Counted from the stretch's first letter, positions 1 to 7,342 are shown. The stretch: DNA of 8,337 nt from Candidatus Heimdallarchaeota archaeon (GCA_027364495.1 DAHXPE010000223.1:1-8337); one strand, 5' to 3'. Notes: a model not told the origin generated them from the sequence alone. Made by a program: numbers and translations.

Positions 1-104
1 AGAAATATGAAAAAGAAAACTCAAGATTTTTTTAATTTATAAATAAAATAATTTTTTATCATTTATTTTAAAAAATTTATCGAAATAAAGAATTTTTAGT
101 AGTT
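1..104. other. AT-rich region downstream of kdpD, no gene seen
   Basis: This edge segment follows the kdpD stop codon. It is almost entirely A and T. I see no reading frame that could restore a histidine kinase domain to KdpD and no start of a kdpE. A weak AT-only inverted pair (AAAATAA/TTATTTT) lies near positions 50-72, but it has no GC in the stem and is not a convincing terminator. T-rich stretches on the minus strand could end transcription. Confidence 0.5.
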
Positions 105-2069
105 TTATTTATGAAATACCTTGGATGAAAGAATTCGTTCAATGGTTAAAGCAGCAAGGTCTATTACTGCCTTAAGTAATTCATTTTGTTCAAAAGGTAG
201 AAAAGTTGTATCTATAATTGGTTGAACTCCAACAACTCCAACTATTTTTTTAGGTGTCGTTAATGGAATAAATTGCATTTTGGTACCGTTTAAGCTATTT
301 GTTTTTAATCCCGATGGTTTTCCACTTAAAAATGTATATTTTGCAATTGCTGAACTGTTATTATCTAGATCATGTAGAAAAGTCGATTTTATAACTTCGA
401 GATTATTTTCTTTTGCAATTAATAAAACAACATCAAGATTAAAGGTATCTTTAATAAAATTTGTTATAATTTTAGAGCCTATAATTAAGTCAGTAACATT
501 AATCAATTCTAATGACAAATTATACATTTGTGATAGTTCAATACCTTGTTCTTTGTACAGTAAGACGACGTTCTTTTCTCTTGATATAAGATAACTAACT
601 ACAATTGCTATTACCAAGAATGCGGATAAAGTTATAATATATTGACTATTTTGTATTTCCAAAGTGAAATATGGCAAAATAAAGAAAAAATCGAACACTA
701 TAAAATTCATGACAGCATTGAGAATTGATGGTCCTGGGCCAAAAAAGATAGCGGTAATTACTACCGCAATTAAATAGATCATAATGAGATTGATTGGATC
801 GAGATAACCTTTTAATAACCAGTCTAAACCAGTTGTCAATACTGAAATTAAAAAACTAATTAGATAAGAAGAACTTTTGGTTTTAAAGATTTTTAAAGGA
901 TCCATCGCTCTTTTTTCAGTAATGCTACTATCAGTAACCACATGGACATCAATCCACCCGCTAGCTCGGATAATTTGATCTAGCTCATCATTAAGAAATA
1001 GTTTTTTCCAGCGCGTTTTAGGAAAGGTACCCACGATAAATCTGGAGATATTATTTTTTTTAGCGAAATCCATTAATAATGGAATATAATCTTTTCCTTT
1101 TAATATAGACGTATTAGCACCCAATGACTCAGCTAAATTAATTGAAGTTAATATTTCTTTAGGAGTTGACTTCACCTTCCATTTTGATTCAATAGTTTCA
1201 ATATAGACAACAAACCAATCAGATTTTGTCTGATCAGAAATTCTTTTAGAAATCCGAATAATTTTTTCATTTAGTTCCAGATTTCTATCTAAAATAGTTA
1301 ATATTCTATCAGTAGAAGTCCTTGGGAGTTCAATATCTTTAGCTTTTATTTTTTTATGTAATTTTAGATCAATATGATTTGCTGCCTTGCGTAAGGTCAT
1401 TTCACGTAATGATACGAGATTTTTATCAGTGAAAAAATTATTTAATGCCTCTTTAATCTGCTCAGGAACGTAAACTTTTCCTTCACGTAACCTTTGAAGT
1501 AAATCTTCAGGAGGTAAATCAATTAATTCAATCTCATGTGCCTGTTCAAAGAATTTATCTGGAACAGTCTCATGAACATGAATACCTGTTATTTCTGCAA
1601 TTAAATCATTCATCGAATCTAAATGTTGAATATTTAAGGTGGTGTAAACATTTATTCCAGCTTGGAGTAATTCTTCAATATCCTGATATCTTTTTTCATT
1701 ACGTGCTCCATCCGGATTACTATGGGCTAATTCATCAATAAGTAAAATACCAGGTCTTTTCTCAAGGCAGGTATCAATATCCAAATCAGTAACTTTCATA
1801 TTCTTATGTATAAATGTTTTTCTTGAAATTTGTGGTAGTTTTTTTGCTAACTCTTCTGTTTCTTTTCTATTATGCGTCTCTATTATACCAATTTGTACAT
1901 CAATACCATCTGCTTGATTTTTAATAGCATCCTTAAGCATAGAATAGGTTTTTCCAACACCTGCTGAATAGCCTAAAAATATTTTTAGTTTACCTTTTCT
2001 TTTTTCATTTTCTAATTCTGATGAATATTCTAATAATTCGCCAGGGTCTGAACGGTTATCAGAGTCCAT
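105..2069 (-). CDS. kdpD: KdpD-like sensor protein lacking the histidine kinase domain
   Basis: A 654-residue KdpD homologue; E. coli KdpD is about 894. Domains in order: N-terminal KdpD P-loop domain (about 25-235) with Walker A-like AGVGKT (K40) and Walker B-like ILLIDELAHSNPDGAR (D112, E113), followed by the family signature TTLNIQHLDSMND; a USP-like domain (about 255-380) with IVGTFPKTRW; four membrane helices of the DUF4118 type (about 400-418, 425-443, 447-467, 475-494); and a GAF-like domain (about 510-645). The protein ends exactly where the HisKA helix with the phospho-accepting His would begin. The start is supported by GGAG 7 nt upstream. It is last in the kdp operon, 37 bp after kdpCA. 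Kinase-less KdpD proteins are known in other lineages, for example short cyanobacterial forms. Family assignment is firm. Its role without a kinase is inferred: K+ or turgor sensing, or direct control of the pump. Confidence 0.93.
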   Translation of the reverse strand: MDSDNRSDPGELLEYSSELENEKRKGKLKIFLGYSAGVGKTYSMLKDAIKNQADGIDVQIGIIETHNRKETEELAKKLPQISRKTFIHKNMKVTDLDIDTCLEKRPGILLIDELAHSNPDGARNEKRYQDIEELLQAGINVYTTLNIQHLDSMNDLIAEITGIHVHETVPDKFFEQAHEIELIDLPPEDLLQRLREGKVYVPEQIKEALNNFFTDKNLVSLREMTLRKAANHIDLKLHKKIKAKDIELPRTSTDRILTILDRNLELNEKIIRISKRISDQTKSDWFVVYIETIESKWKVKSTPKEILTSINLAESLGANTSILKGKDYIPLLMDFAKKNNISRFIVGTFPKTRWKKLFLNDELDQIIRASGWIDVHVVTDSSITEKRAMDPLKIFKTKSSSYLISFLISVLTTGLDWLLKGYLDPINLIMIYLIAVVITAIFFGPGPSILNAVMNFIVFDFFFILPYFTLEIQNSQYIITLSAFLVIAIVVSYLISREKNVVLLYKEQGIELSQMYNLSLELINVTDLIIGSKIITNFIKDTFNLDVVLLIAKENNLEVIKSTFLHDLDNNSSAIAKYTFLSGKPSGLKTNSLNGTKMQFIPLTTPKKIVGVVGVQPIIDTTFLPFEQNELLKAVIDLAALTIERILSSKVFHK

Positions 2070-2076
2070 TTTTTAA

Positions 2077-2080
2077 CTCC
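2077..2080 (-). promoter_or_regulatory. Ribosome binding site of kdpD
   Basis: GGAG on the minus strand, 7 nt before the ATG of kdpD. It lies in the 37-bp gap after the kdpCA stop codon and supports the chosen start, so kdpD is initiated independently rather than by overlap coupling. Confidence 0.7.
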
Positions 2081-2106
2081 ATTATGTTTATTAAAATATA
2101 ATTTTT

Positions 2107-4527
2107 CTACACTATGATATTGATCAAGGAAAAGAATTCTGCAACAGGTCCCAATAGTAGAATCGGTATGAAACTTAATAATCCTAAAAGCATTATTGTT
2201 GAAATTAACAAAATGAAAAAAATTGGACTATGAGAATTTAATGTTTCCTTTTGCGCAACATTTTTACGTTTTCTACTAAAATTGTCAATCAATTTTAAGG
2301 TTAAACCTGCAACAACAAATCTTCCAATAAACATTTCTATAGCCAATAATACATTATAAATAAGTGAATTCGTTGACAAACCAGCAAAAGCACTTCCATT
2401 GTTAAAAGTTGCTGAAGCAAATGCATAAAGCACTTCTGTAATTCCATGTGGTCCCGGGTTTTCCATACCTAAACTTGATGGAAACAAGGAGAACATTAGA
2501 AATACCCCTACAATACAAATTGTAATTGGAAGAAGGACTAAAAAACTGATAAGTTTCATATCATCTGCATCAATCTTTTTGTTCATATAAGATGGGGAAC
2601 GTCCTATCATTAGGCTACCTATAAAATTTGCTAATAGAATAAATATAAGCATTCCATATAAACCTGAGCCTACCCCTCCAAAAATTACCTCACCGGATGT
2701 CATAAATAAAATTAGAACTATTCCACTTAGTGGCATAAATGAGTCAAGCATAGAGTTAACAGCTCCATTTGAAGCAGCAGTAGTTAATGATGCAAATAAT
2801 GAACTATTTACGATACCAAATCTTACTTCTTTTCCTTCCATATTGCCACCTGGTGAAATCCAAGAAGAAATTTGATTAATTCCTAGTTTTGAAAGTTCTG
2901 GATTGCCGTTGATTTCTGATAGAAGAACTATTGAAAATCCAATTATTAAAATTATTAGCATAACTAAATACAATCCATAGCCTTGTTTTTTATCGCCAAT
3001 TAATTCCCCATATGTTATACAGAGACTCGCAGGTATTAAAAGAATAGCTATCATTTCTGCAAAGTTTGTCAAAGCTGTTGGATTTTCAAATGGATGAGCG
3101 GAATTTGTTCCAAAAAATCCGCCCCCATTTGTACCTAGCATTTTAATAGCTTCTTGTGATGCAACTGGTCCTAAAGGAATGAATTGTTTTGTTATTATAC
3201 CTGATGTTGTTCTAACTGGATCAACTAGGTTTACAAGTATGCCACCATTGAATGACTGAACAACTCCTTGAGATATTAAGAAAATTGAAAATAGAATAGA
3301 TAAAGGAACTAGAATTAAAAGTGATTTTATCATATCTTCCCAAAAATTACCTAGATAAGTCGTTGTATGACGCTTTAATCCTCTAATCACAGCTAAAAGA
3401 ATTGCCATTCCTGTTGCAGCAGATAAAAAATTTTGAACAGTTAAACCAAGCATTTGTGTCAAATAACTAAGAGTAACTTCACCTGAATATGATTGCCAAT
3501 TTGTATTTGAAGCAAAACTAATTGCTGTATTAAAGGCGAGATCAAGTTTGACATTTGGAATTTTATTTGGGTTTAAGGGTAGAGAAGCTTGAAATTCCTG
3601 AAGTAGAATGACGAATAAAATTCCAATAAAAGATAAGATCATAAAAGAAGCAAAGTAATTTTTCCAATCCATTTCTTCAGAAAATTTTAATTTGATAAAA
3701 CTATTTGATAAAAATAAATAAGATTTAATTGAATCACTTTTCGAATCTTCATTATCGATAAATAATTTAGCCATTAATTTACCCAATGGAATTGATAAAA
3801 GTAACAAAATAATAAAATATGTAAAAATTTGTATTAAATCAATAGTCCGGATGTTAATGCTATAAAGAATATGATTTCCAAGAAAAGAATATTGTAATAT
3901 TTTTGAATTATCTTTAGGAAGTGAATTATAATCAATTCCGTTTTTCAATTCTAAATTAATTTTTAAAACATTAACTATTCTTTCACCAAAGATGAGTAAA
4001 TTACCTAATTGAGTATACTTGACAATTAATTGATCAATAATTTGAACAGAGATGTTCTGATACTTTGCAACACGACCAGCCTGGTAATATGCTGCAGCTA
4101 CACTAATATCAGGATCTAGACCACTTGCGGAAGCTGTCACCAAATCTACAGGAATCGGAGCAGTATTATTAGGATCATAGGCCTTCAAATCAGCAATTCT
4201 CTGTTGTACCATACTTATCAACTGAGGATTAGAAGGAGCAAAATTTGATCCAGTTGACAAGCTCGCATTGTAGGAGAACCCTTGAGTTAATGAAATTCGT
4301 CCCCAAAAGTATTTTGGGTCATCAAATGGTTGACCGATTAATTCAGAACCTACAATATTTGATCCGCTTTTTATTTGACTTCCGTTAGATTGATAAGGAA
4401 AAAAATTCTGTCCTATTAAAGTAATAAATAAGGGATAAATCATACCTAATAAAATTGTAGCAATAATAAAGAAAACAAAAGCATTTGAAATGTGTTTTTT
4501 TAAATTAATTGTTTGAAATGAACTCAT
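2107..4527 (-). CDS. kdpCA: Fused KdpC-KdpA potassium-transporting ATPase subunit
   Basis: One uninterrupted 806-codon frame encodes two Kdp subunits. Residues 1-196 are KdpC: one membrane helix (about 14-38), then the external domain with GSELIGQ, YFWGR, GGSN-like TGSN (92-95), LVTASASGLDPDIS (129-142) and a terminal ERIVNVLKINLEL. Residues 197-232 are a linker without an obvious membrane helix. Residues 233-806 are KdpA, about ten helices, with all four selectivity-filter loops: TNWQSY (342-347), GTNGGGFFG (465-473), TTAASNGAVN (582-591) and FNNGSAFAGL (708-717). MEGKEVRFG (563-571), E613 and R736 also match conserved KdpA positions. KdpA passes K+ and KdpC stabilises the complex with KdpB. 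KdpC and KdpA are normally separate proteins of about 190 and 557 residues. No in-frame ATG lies between residues 106 and 252, so separate KdpA initiation is unlikely. It starts 22 bp after kdpB. Confidence 0.95.
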   Translation of the reverse strand: MSSFQTINLKKHISNAFVFFIIATILLGMIYPLFITLIGQNFFPYQSNGSQIKSGSNIVGSELIGQPFDDPKYFWGRISLTQGFSYNASLSTGSNFAPSNPQLISMVQQRIADLKAYDPNNTAPIPVDLVTASASGLDPDISVAAAYYQAGRVAKYQNISVQIIDQLIVKYTQLGNLLIFGERIVNVLKINLELKNGIDYNSLPKDNSKILQYSFLGNHILYSINIRTIDLIQIFTYFIILLLLSIPLGKLMAKLFIDNEDSKSDSIKSYLFLSNSFIKLKFSEEMDWKNYFASFMILSFIGILFVILLQEFQASLPLNPNKIPNVKLDLAFNTAISFASNTNWQSYSGEVTLSYLTQMLGLTVQNFLSAATGMAILLAVIRGLKRHTTTYLGNFWEDMIKSLLILVPLSILFSIFLISQGVVQSFNGGILVNLVDPVRTTSGIITKQFIPLGPVASQEAIKMLGTNGGGFFGTNSAHPFENPTALTNFAEMIAILLIPASLCITYGELIGDKKQGYGLYLVMLIILIIGFSIVLLSEINGNPELSKLGINQISSWISPGGNMEGKEVRFGIVNSSLFASLTTAASNGAVNSMLDSFMPLSGIVLILFMTSGEVIFGGVGSGLYGMLIFILLANFIGSLMIGRSPSYMNKKIDADDMKLISFLVLLPITICIVGVFLMFSLFPSSLGMENPGPHGITEVLYAFASATFNNGSAFAGLSTNSLIYNVLLAIEMFIGRFVVAGLTLKLIDNFSRKRKNVAQKETLNSHSPIFFILLISTIMLLGLLSFIPILLLGPVAEFFSLINIIV

Positions 4528-4537
4528 ATTGTCACGA

Positions 4538-4541
4538 CCTT
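4538..4541 (-). promoter_or_regulatory. Probable ribosome binding site of kdpCA
   Basis: AAGG on the minus strand, 10 nt before the ATG, in the 22-bp gap after the kdpB stop codon. It is weaker than the GGAG sites of kdpD and the HDO gene, but it is the only purine-rich candidate there. Its position fits the start that gives a complete KdpC membrane helix. Confidence 0.45.
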
Positions 4542-4549
4542 ATTTAAGA

Positions 4550-6676
4550 CTATTTAATTACAAATAATAAGAAATTCAAGATTATATCAATTGATTTTAT
4601 TGCAATAAATGGAAATATAGCTCCACCTATGCCATAAATTATCAAATTTTTCCTCAACAATTTATCAGAAGGAATTGGTTTATAATTAACTCCTTTGAGA
4701 GCTAAAGGAATAAGTAATAAAATCACTATAGCATTAAAAATTACTGTGGATAAAATAGCTTGATGAAGTTGTAAAAAATTTAACACAGCTAATGAAGGAT
4801 AAATGGATGCAAAAATGACTGGTAAAATGGTGAAATATTTTGAAATATCATTTGAGATAGAAAAAGTTGTTAAAGCTCCTCTAGTCATCAACAATTGCTT
4901 TCCTATTTCAACTATTTCAATTATTTTAGTAGGATTATTATCAAGATCAATTATATTAGCTGCTTCCCGAGCTGCTTGAGTACCGGTGTTCATAGCAACA
5001 GCTACATCAGCTTGAGCAAGAGCTGGTGCATCATTTGTTCCATCTCCAGTCATAGCAACCATTCCACCGTTTTGTTGATAATTTTTTATTAGATTTAGTT
5101 TACTTTCAGGTGTTGCTTCGGCTAAAAAATCATCCAAACCTGCTTCAGATGCAATGGCCGCTGCTGTTAATTTATTATCGCCTGTAATCATTATTGACTT
5201 TATGCCCATCAATCGTAGTTGGGAAAATCTTACTTGAATGCCATCTTTGATAACGTCTTTAAGATGAATTATTCCAATCGGTTCATAATTGTTAGTAACT
5301 ATTAAAGGAGTTCCGCCACTCTTGGCTATATTCTCAACATGCTTTCTGAGATCATTTGGAACTTTTTTACCATTTCTGACTATAAAAGTGATCATGGTGT
5401 CTGCTGATCCTTTTCTTATAGATTGGCTATTAATATCTACGCCACTCATTTTGGTGTAGGCACTAAAAGGTATAAATTTCATTTTTTCTTTTAAATCATT
5501 TGTGAACTGTTCATCAAATAATTCATGGGTAGGATCAATAGATTTTAGAAGCTTCTTTGCTAAAATAATAATACTTCTGCCTTCAGGAGTTTCATCGGCA
5601 AAGGACGAATAATAAGACAATTCAATTAATTTTTGTTTCTTGACTTTATTAATAGGAATGAAATCAGTTGCATGCCTATTACCTAAAGTTATTGTCCCAG
5701 TTTTATCTAAAAGGAGATTATCTATATCACCAGCTGCTTCAATAGCTCTTCCGGACATTGCAATAACATTTTTTTGAATTAATCGATCCATACCTGCTAT
5801 ACCAATTGCTGATAAGAGTCCTCCAATGGTGGTAGGAGCTAAACAAACGAATAAAGCAACTAATAAGACTATTGATATGGAATTTGGTTGGTGAAGGTAA
5901 TCAGAACTATATTGGATAATTGGAAACAAAGAAAAACAGACAATAAAAAAAATAAAAGTTAAGCTGATTAAAAAAATATTAAGAGCAATTTCATTTGGTG
6001 TTTTTTTACGTTTAGCGCCCTCGACAAGAGATATCATTTTATCAATGAAATTCGAACCCGGCTCAGATGTTATTTTAATGAGTAGCCAATCTGAAATGAG
6101 TTTTGTACCGCCAGTTACAGCACTTCGGTCACCACCGGATTCTCTAATTACTGGAGCACTTTCACCTGTAATTGCGCTTTCATCCACTGATGCAACACCT
6201 TTAATGACCTCTCCATCTAAAGGAATGATATTACCTTTATCAACAAATATTATATCATTCTTTTGTAATTCAGTTGAAATTATGTCCTGTTTTTGAAGGG
6301 AAAGAGGATCAATATCTGAGTTTGTAGGAGTAAAGTTTAATACCTTTTTTGTTATTGTTTCTTTACGTAATTTTTTTAGATTTGAAGCTTGAGCTTTTCC
6401 ACGACCTTCTGCTAACGACTCAGCTATATTTGAAAAAAGTACCGTAAACCAAAGCCACAAACATATATTTCCAATAAAAAATATGCCATTTGAATCATTA
6501 TTAATAATTGCGAGCAGAAAATAAAAAGTTGTAATAATGCTTCCAATTTCAACCGAAAGAATGACCGGATTATTGATTAAATAAACTGGATTCAATTTAA
6601 GAACTGAATCATACAATGCACCTAAAATTAATTTCCTAGAATAAACTGATTTTCTGGAACTACTAGTATTACTCAT
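4550..6676 (-). CDS. kdpB: KdpB, catalytic P-type ATPase subunit of the K+ uptake pump
   Basis: A 708-residue KdpB (E. coli about 682), complete at both ends. It hydrolyses ATP to drive K+ uptake through KdpA. Visible motifs: actuator-domain TGES (170-173); ion-site CLAPTTIGGLL (278-288) in helix 4; phosphorylation motif DKTGT with catalytic D324; nucleotide-domain PFSAYTKMSG (403-412) and KGSAD (422-426); hinge TGDGTNDAP (543-551) with D545 and D549; and the KdpB-typical membrane D610 and K613 in FSISNDISKYF. Seven membrane helices are apparent (about 38-57, 66-86, 234-255, 266-290, 604-624, 634-658, 677-705). S173 corresponds to E. coli Ser162, whose phosphorylation inhibits the pump. It is the first gene of the operon, 22 bp before kdpCA. 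No strong Shine-Dalgarno precedes the ATG, but homology begins near residue 20 and no other start fits better. All catalytic residues are intact, so the pump should be active. Confidence 0.97.
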   Translation of the reverse strand: MSNTSSSRKSVYSRKLILGALYDSVLKLNPVYLINNPVILSVEIGSIITTFYFLLAIINNDSNGIFFIGNICLWLWFTVLFSNIAESLAEGRGKAQASNLKKLRKETITKKVLNFTPTNSDIDPLSLQKQDIISTELQKNDIIFVDKGNIIPLDGEVIKGVASVDESAITGESAPVIRESGGDRSAVTGGTKLISDWLLIKITSEPGSNFIDKMISLVEGAKRKKTPNEIALNIFLISLTFIFFIVCFSLFPIIQYSSDYLHQPNSISIVLLVALFVCLAPTTIGGLLSAIGIAGMDRLIQKNVIAMSGRAIEAAGDIDNLLLDKTGTITLGNRHATDFIPINKVKKQKLIELSYYSSFADETPEGRSIIILAKKLLKSIDPTHELFDEQFTNDLKEKMKFIPFSAYTKMSGVDINSQSIRKGSADTMITFIVRNGKKVPNDLRKHVENIAKSGGTPLIVTNNYEPIGIIHLKDVIKDGIQVRFSQLRLMGIKSIMITGDNKLTAAAIASEAGLDDFLAEATPESKLNLIKNYQQNGGMVAMTGDGTNDAPALAQADVAVAMNTGTQAAREAANIIDLDNNPTKIIEIVEIGKQLLMTRGALTTFSISNDISKYFTILPVIFASIYPSLAVLNFLQLHQAILSTVIFNAIVILLLIPLALKGVNYKPIPSDKLLRKNLIIYGIGGAIFPFIAIKSIDIILNFLLFVIK

Positions 6677-6693
6677 GATTTATACCAACATTC

Positions 6694-6710
6694 AATATAA
6701 TTGTTATATT
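6694..6710. promoter_or_regulatory. Inverted repeat in the kdpB promoter region, possible operator
   Basis: AATATAA-TTG-TTATATT is a perfect 7-bp inverted repeat with a 3-bp centre, lying 18-34 bp before the kdpB ATG, where a core promoter would be expected. It could be a regulator site or an AT-rich promoter element; the minus strand reads AAATATAA nearby, TATA-box-like. Every arm base is A or T, so chance is a real alternative. It does not resemble the E. coli KdpE site. Confidence 0.3.
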
Positions 6711-6742
6711 TATCAAATACTGAAAAGAAATTTTTATGAACG

Positions 6743-6750
6743 CGGTACCG
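6743..6750. promoter_or_regulatory. GC-rich palindrome CGGTACCG upstream of kdpB
   Basis: A perfect 8-bp palindrome within CGCGGTACCGAG, 67-74 bp before the kdpB start. It is one of very few GC-rich patches in the 666-bp gap, which makes it stand out from the background. A protein-binding site is possible; nothing in the sequence identifies the protein. Confidence 0.2.
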
Positions 6751-6980
6751 AGATTAATTTTTCATTGAAAAAAGCATTGAAGAAAATAAAATATCTTTTT
6801 ATATATCTACCCCTTAAAATATACTTAAACAAAGTTTTATCCATATGAAAAAGTCTAAAAATAGTTCTGTTATAAATTTCAATTGAATTAATAGAAAATA
6901 TATCCAGTTTGATCACCATTTGACAGGTTAAACCCAATTAAACAATTTTTTTTGGAATTCTTATATTTGTGTAAAAAACC

Positions 6981-7014
6981 TTGAAATGTAATTAAAAATA
7001 AAGTTGAAATGTAA
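6981..7014. repeat. Pair of 11-bp direct repeats, TTGAAATGTAA
   Basis: TTGAAATGTAA occurs at 6981-6991 and again at 7004-7014, with a 23-bp start-to-start distance, close to two helical turns. The pair lies about 305-340 bp upstream of kdpB. Same-face spacing would suit a tandem-binding regulator, but the AT-rich background weakens the case. Confidence 0.45.
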
Positions 7015-7043
7015 GATTGAGTTAAAATAAACTGTTTTTTTTG

Positions 7044-7059
7044 CAATTTTTAAAAATTG
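7044..7059. repeat. 16-bp perfect palindrome in the intergenic region
   Basis: CAATTTTTAAAAATTG reads identically on both strands with no central spacer. It could bind a dimeric regulator or simply reflect adjoining T and A runs in AT-rich DNA. Confidence 0.3.
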
Positions 7060-7241
7060 GGTAATCTAAAAATTCAATATTTTCAATAGAAAAAAAAGTA
7101 CCTTGGAAAAGAAAAAGAAGCAATTTTTTTTTTAAAAATAAACAAGATTCCAAATTTTTATTAAATTCATGAAATGCATTTATTTCTATGTTAAATTTTG
7201 TAAGTCAAATTTTTATTTTCCATTTTTTAAAAATCGATTTA

Positions 7242-7264
7242 TTCAGCACCCTCTATTAGCTGAA
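7242..7264. repeat. Short hairpin TTCAGC/GCTGAA downstream of the HDO gene
   Basis: TTCAGC and GCTGAA can pair as a 6-bp stem around an 11-nt loop that contains a CCC run. It lies about 80 bp past the HDO stop codon and is the most GC-containing structure in the gap. On the plus strand it is followed by a short T run (7265-7270); on the minus strand a T5 run lies further off. It could be a weak terminator or RNA-stabilising element. Confidence 0.25.
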
Positions 7265-7303
7265 ATTTTTAAAATTACGTACCTATTTACTTAGAAATAA
7301 ATT

Positions 7304-7321
7304 GAAAAAAAGAAAAAAAGG
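7304..7321 (-). terminator. T-tract after the HDO gene, possible terminator
   Basis: On the minus strand two runs of seven T are separated by one C, beginning about 22 nt after the HDO stop codon. No GC-rich stem precedes them, so this is not a classical bacterial intrinsic terminator. Archaeal RNA polymerase terminates at such U-tracts, so its meaning depends on the host. Confidence 0.35.
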
Positions 7322-7342
7322 TAATTATTAAAAAATTTAACT

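Larger units (their letters stand above)
6677..7342. other. 666-bp AT-rich intergenic region upstream of the kdp operon
   Basis: No convincing gene lies between kdpB and the HDO gene. A minus-strand frame of 67 codons (6734-6937) starts with TTG, lacks a ribosome binding site and has low-complexity composition, so I do not call it. The region holds a T-tract just after the HDO gene, a hairpin, a 16-bp palindrome, a pair of 11-bp direct repeats and two palindromes just upstream of kdpB, listed separately. I see no kdpF, tRNA, or G-rich riboswitch core such as the c-di-AMP ydaO type. It probably contains the kdp promoter and the end of the HDO transcript. Confidence 0.6.

Noticed and set aside
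50..72. Inverted pair AAAATAA/TTATTTT after kdpD as a terminator
   Set aside because: The stem is only A-T pairs and is too weak; similar pairings are expected by chance in such sequence.
280..594. A 104-codon plus-strand frame
   Set aside because: It lies entirely within the GAF and membrane part of kdpD, which is well supported on the other strand, so it is a shadow frame.
6677..6735. A sigma-70 promoter for kdpB
   Set aside because: TTGATA and TATAAA are both present, but 26 bp apart, and the TATAAA abuts the start codon. TATATT has no -35 at proper spacing. I could not assign a bacterial promoter with confidence.
6734..6937. A 67-codon minus-strand frame between kdpB and the HDO gene
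   Set aside because: It starts with TTG, has no ribosome binding site at that start or at the internal ATG (6917-6919), and has low-complexity F/I/K/R-rich composition expected from AT-rich non-coding DNA.
7188..7259. A 23-codon hydrophobic plus-strand frame that might have been a KdpF-like peptide
   Set aside because: It is on the opposite strand to the kdp genes, has no ribosome binding site, and is rich in F and K from AT-rich DNA rather than showing a KdpF pattern.
6677..7342. A c-di-AMP (ydaO-type) riboswitch, as found before some potassium transport genes
   Set aside because: The region lacks the G-rich conserved core and any long stems; it is nearly all A and T.
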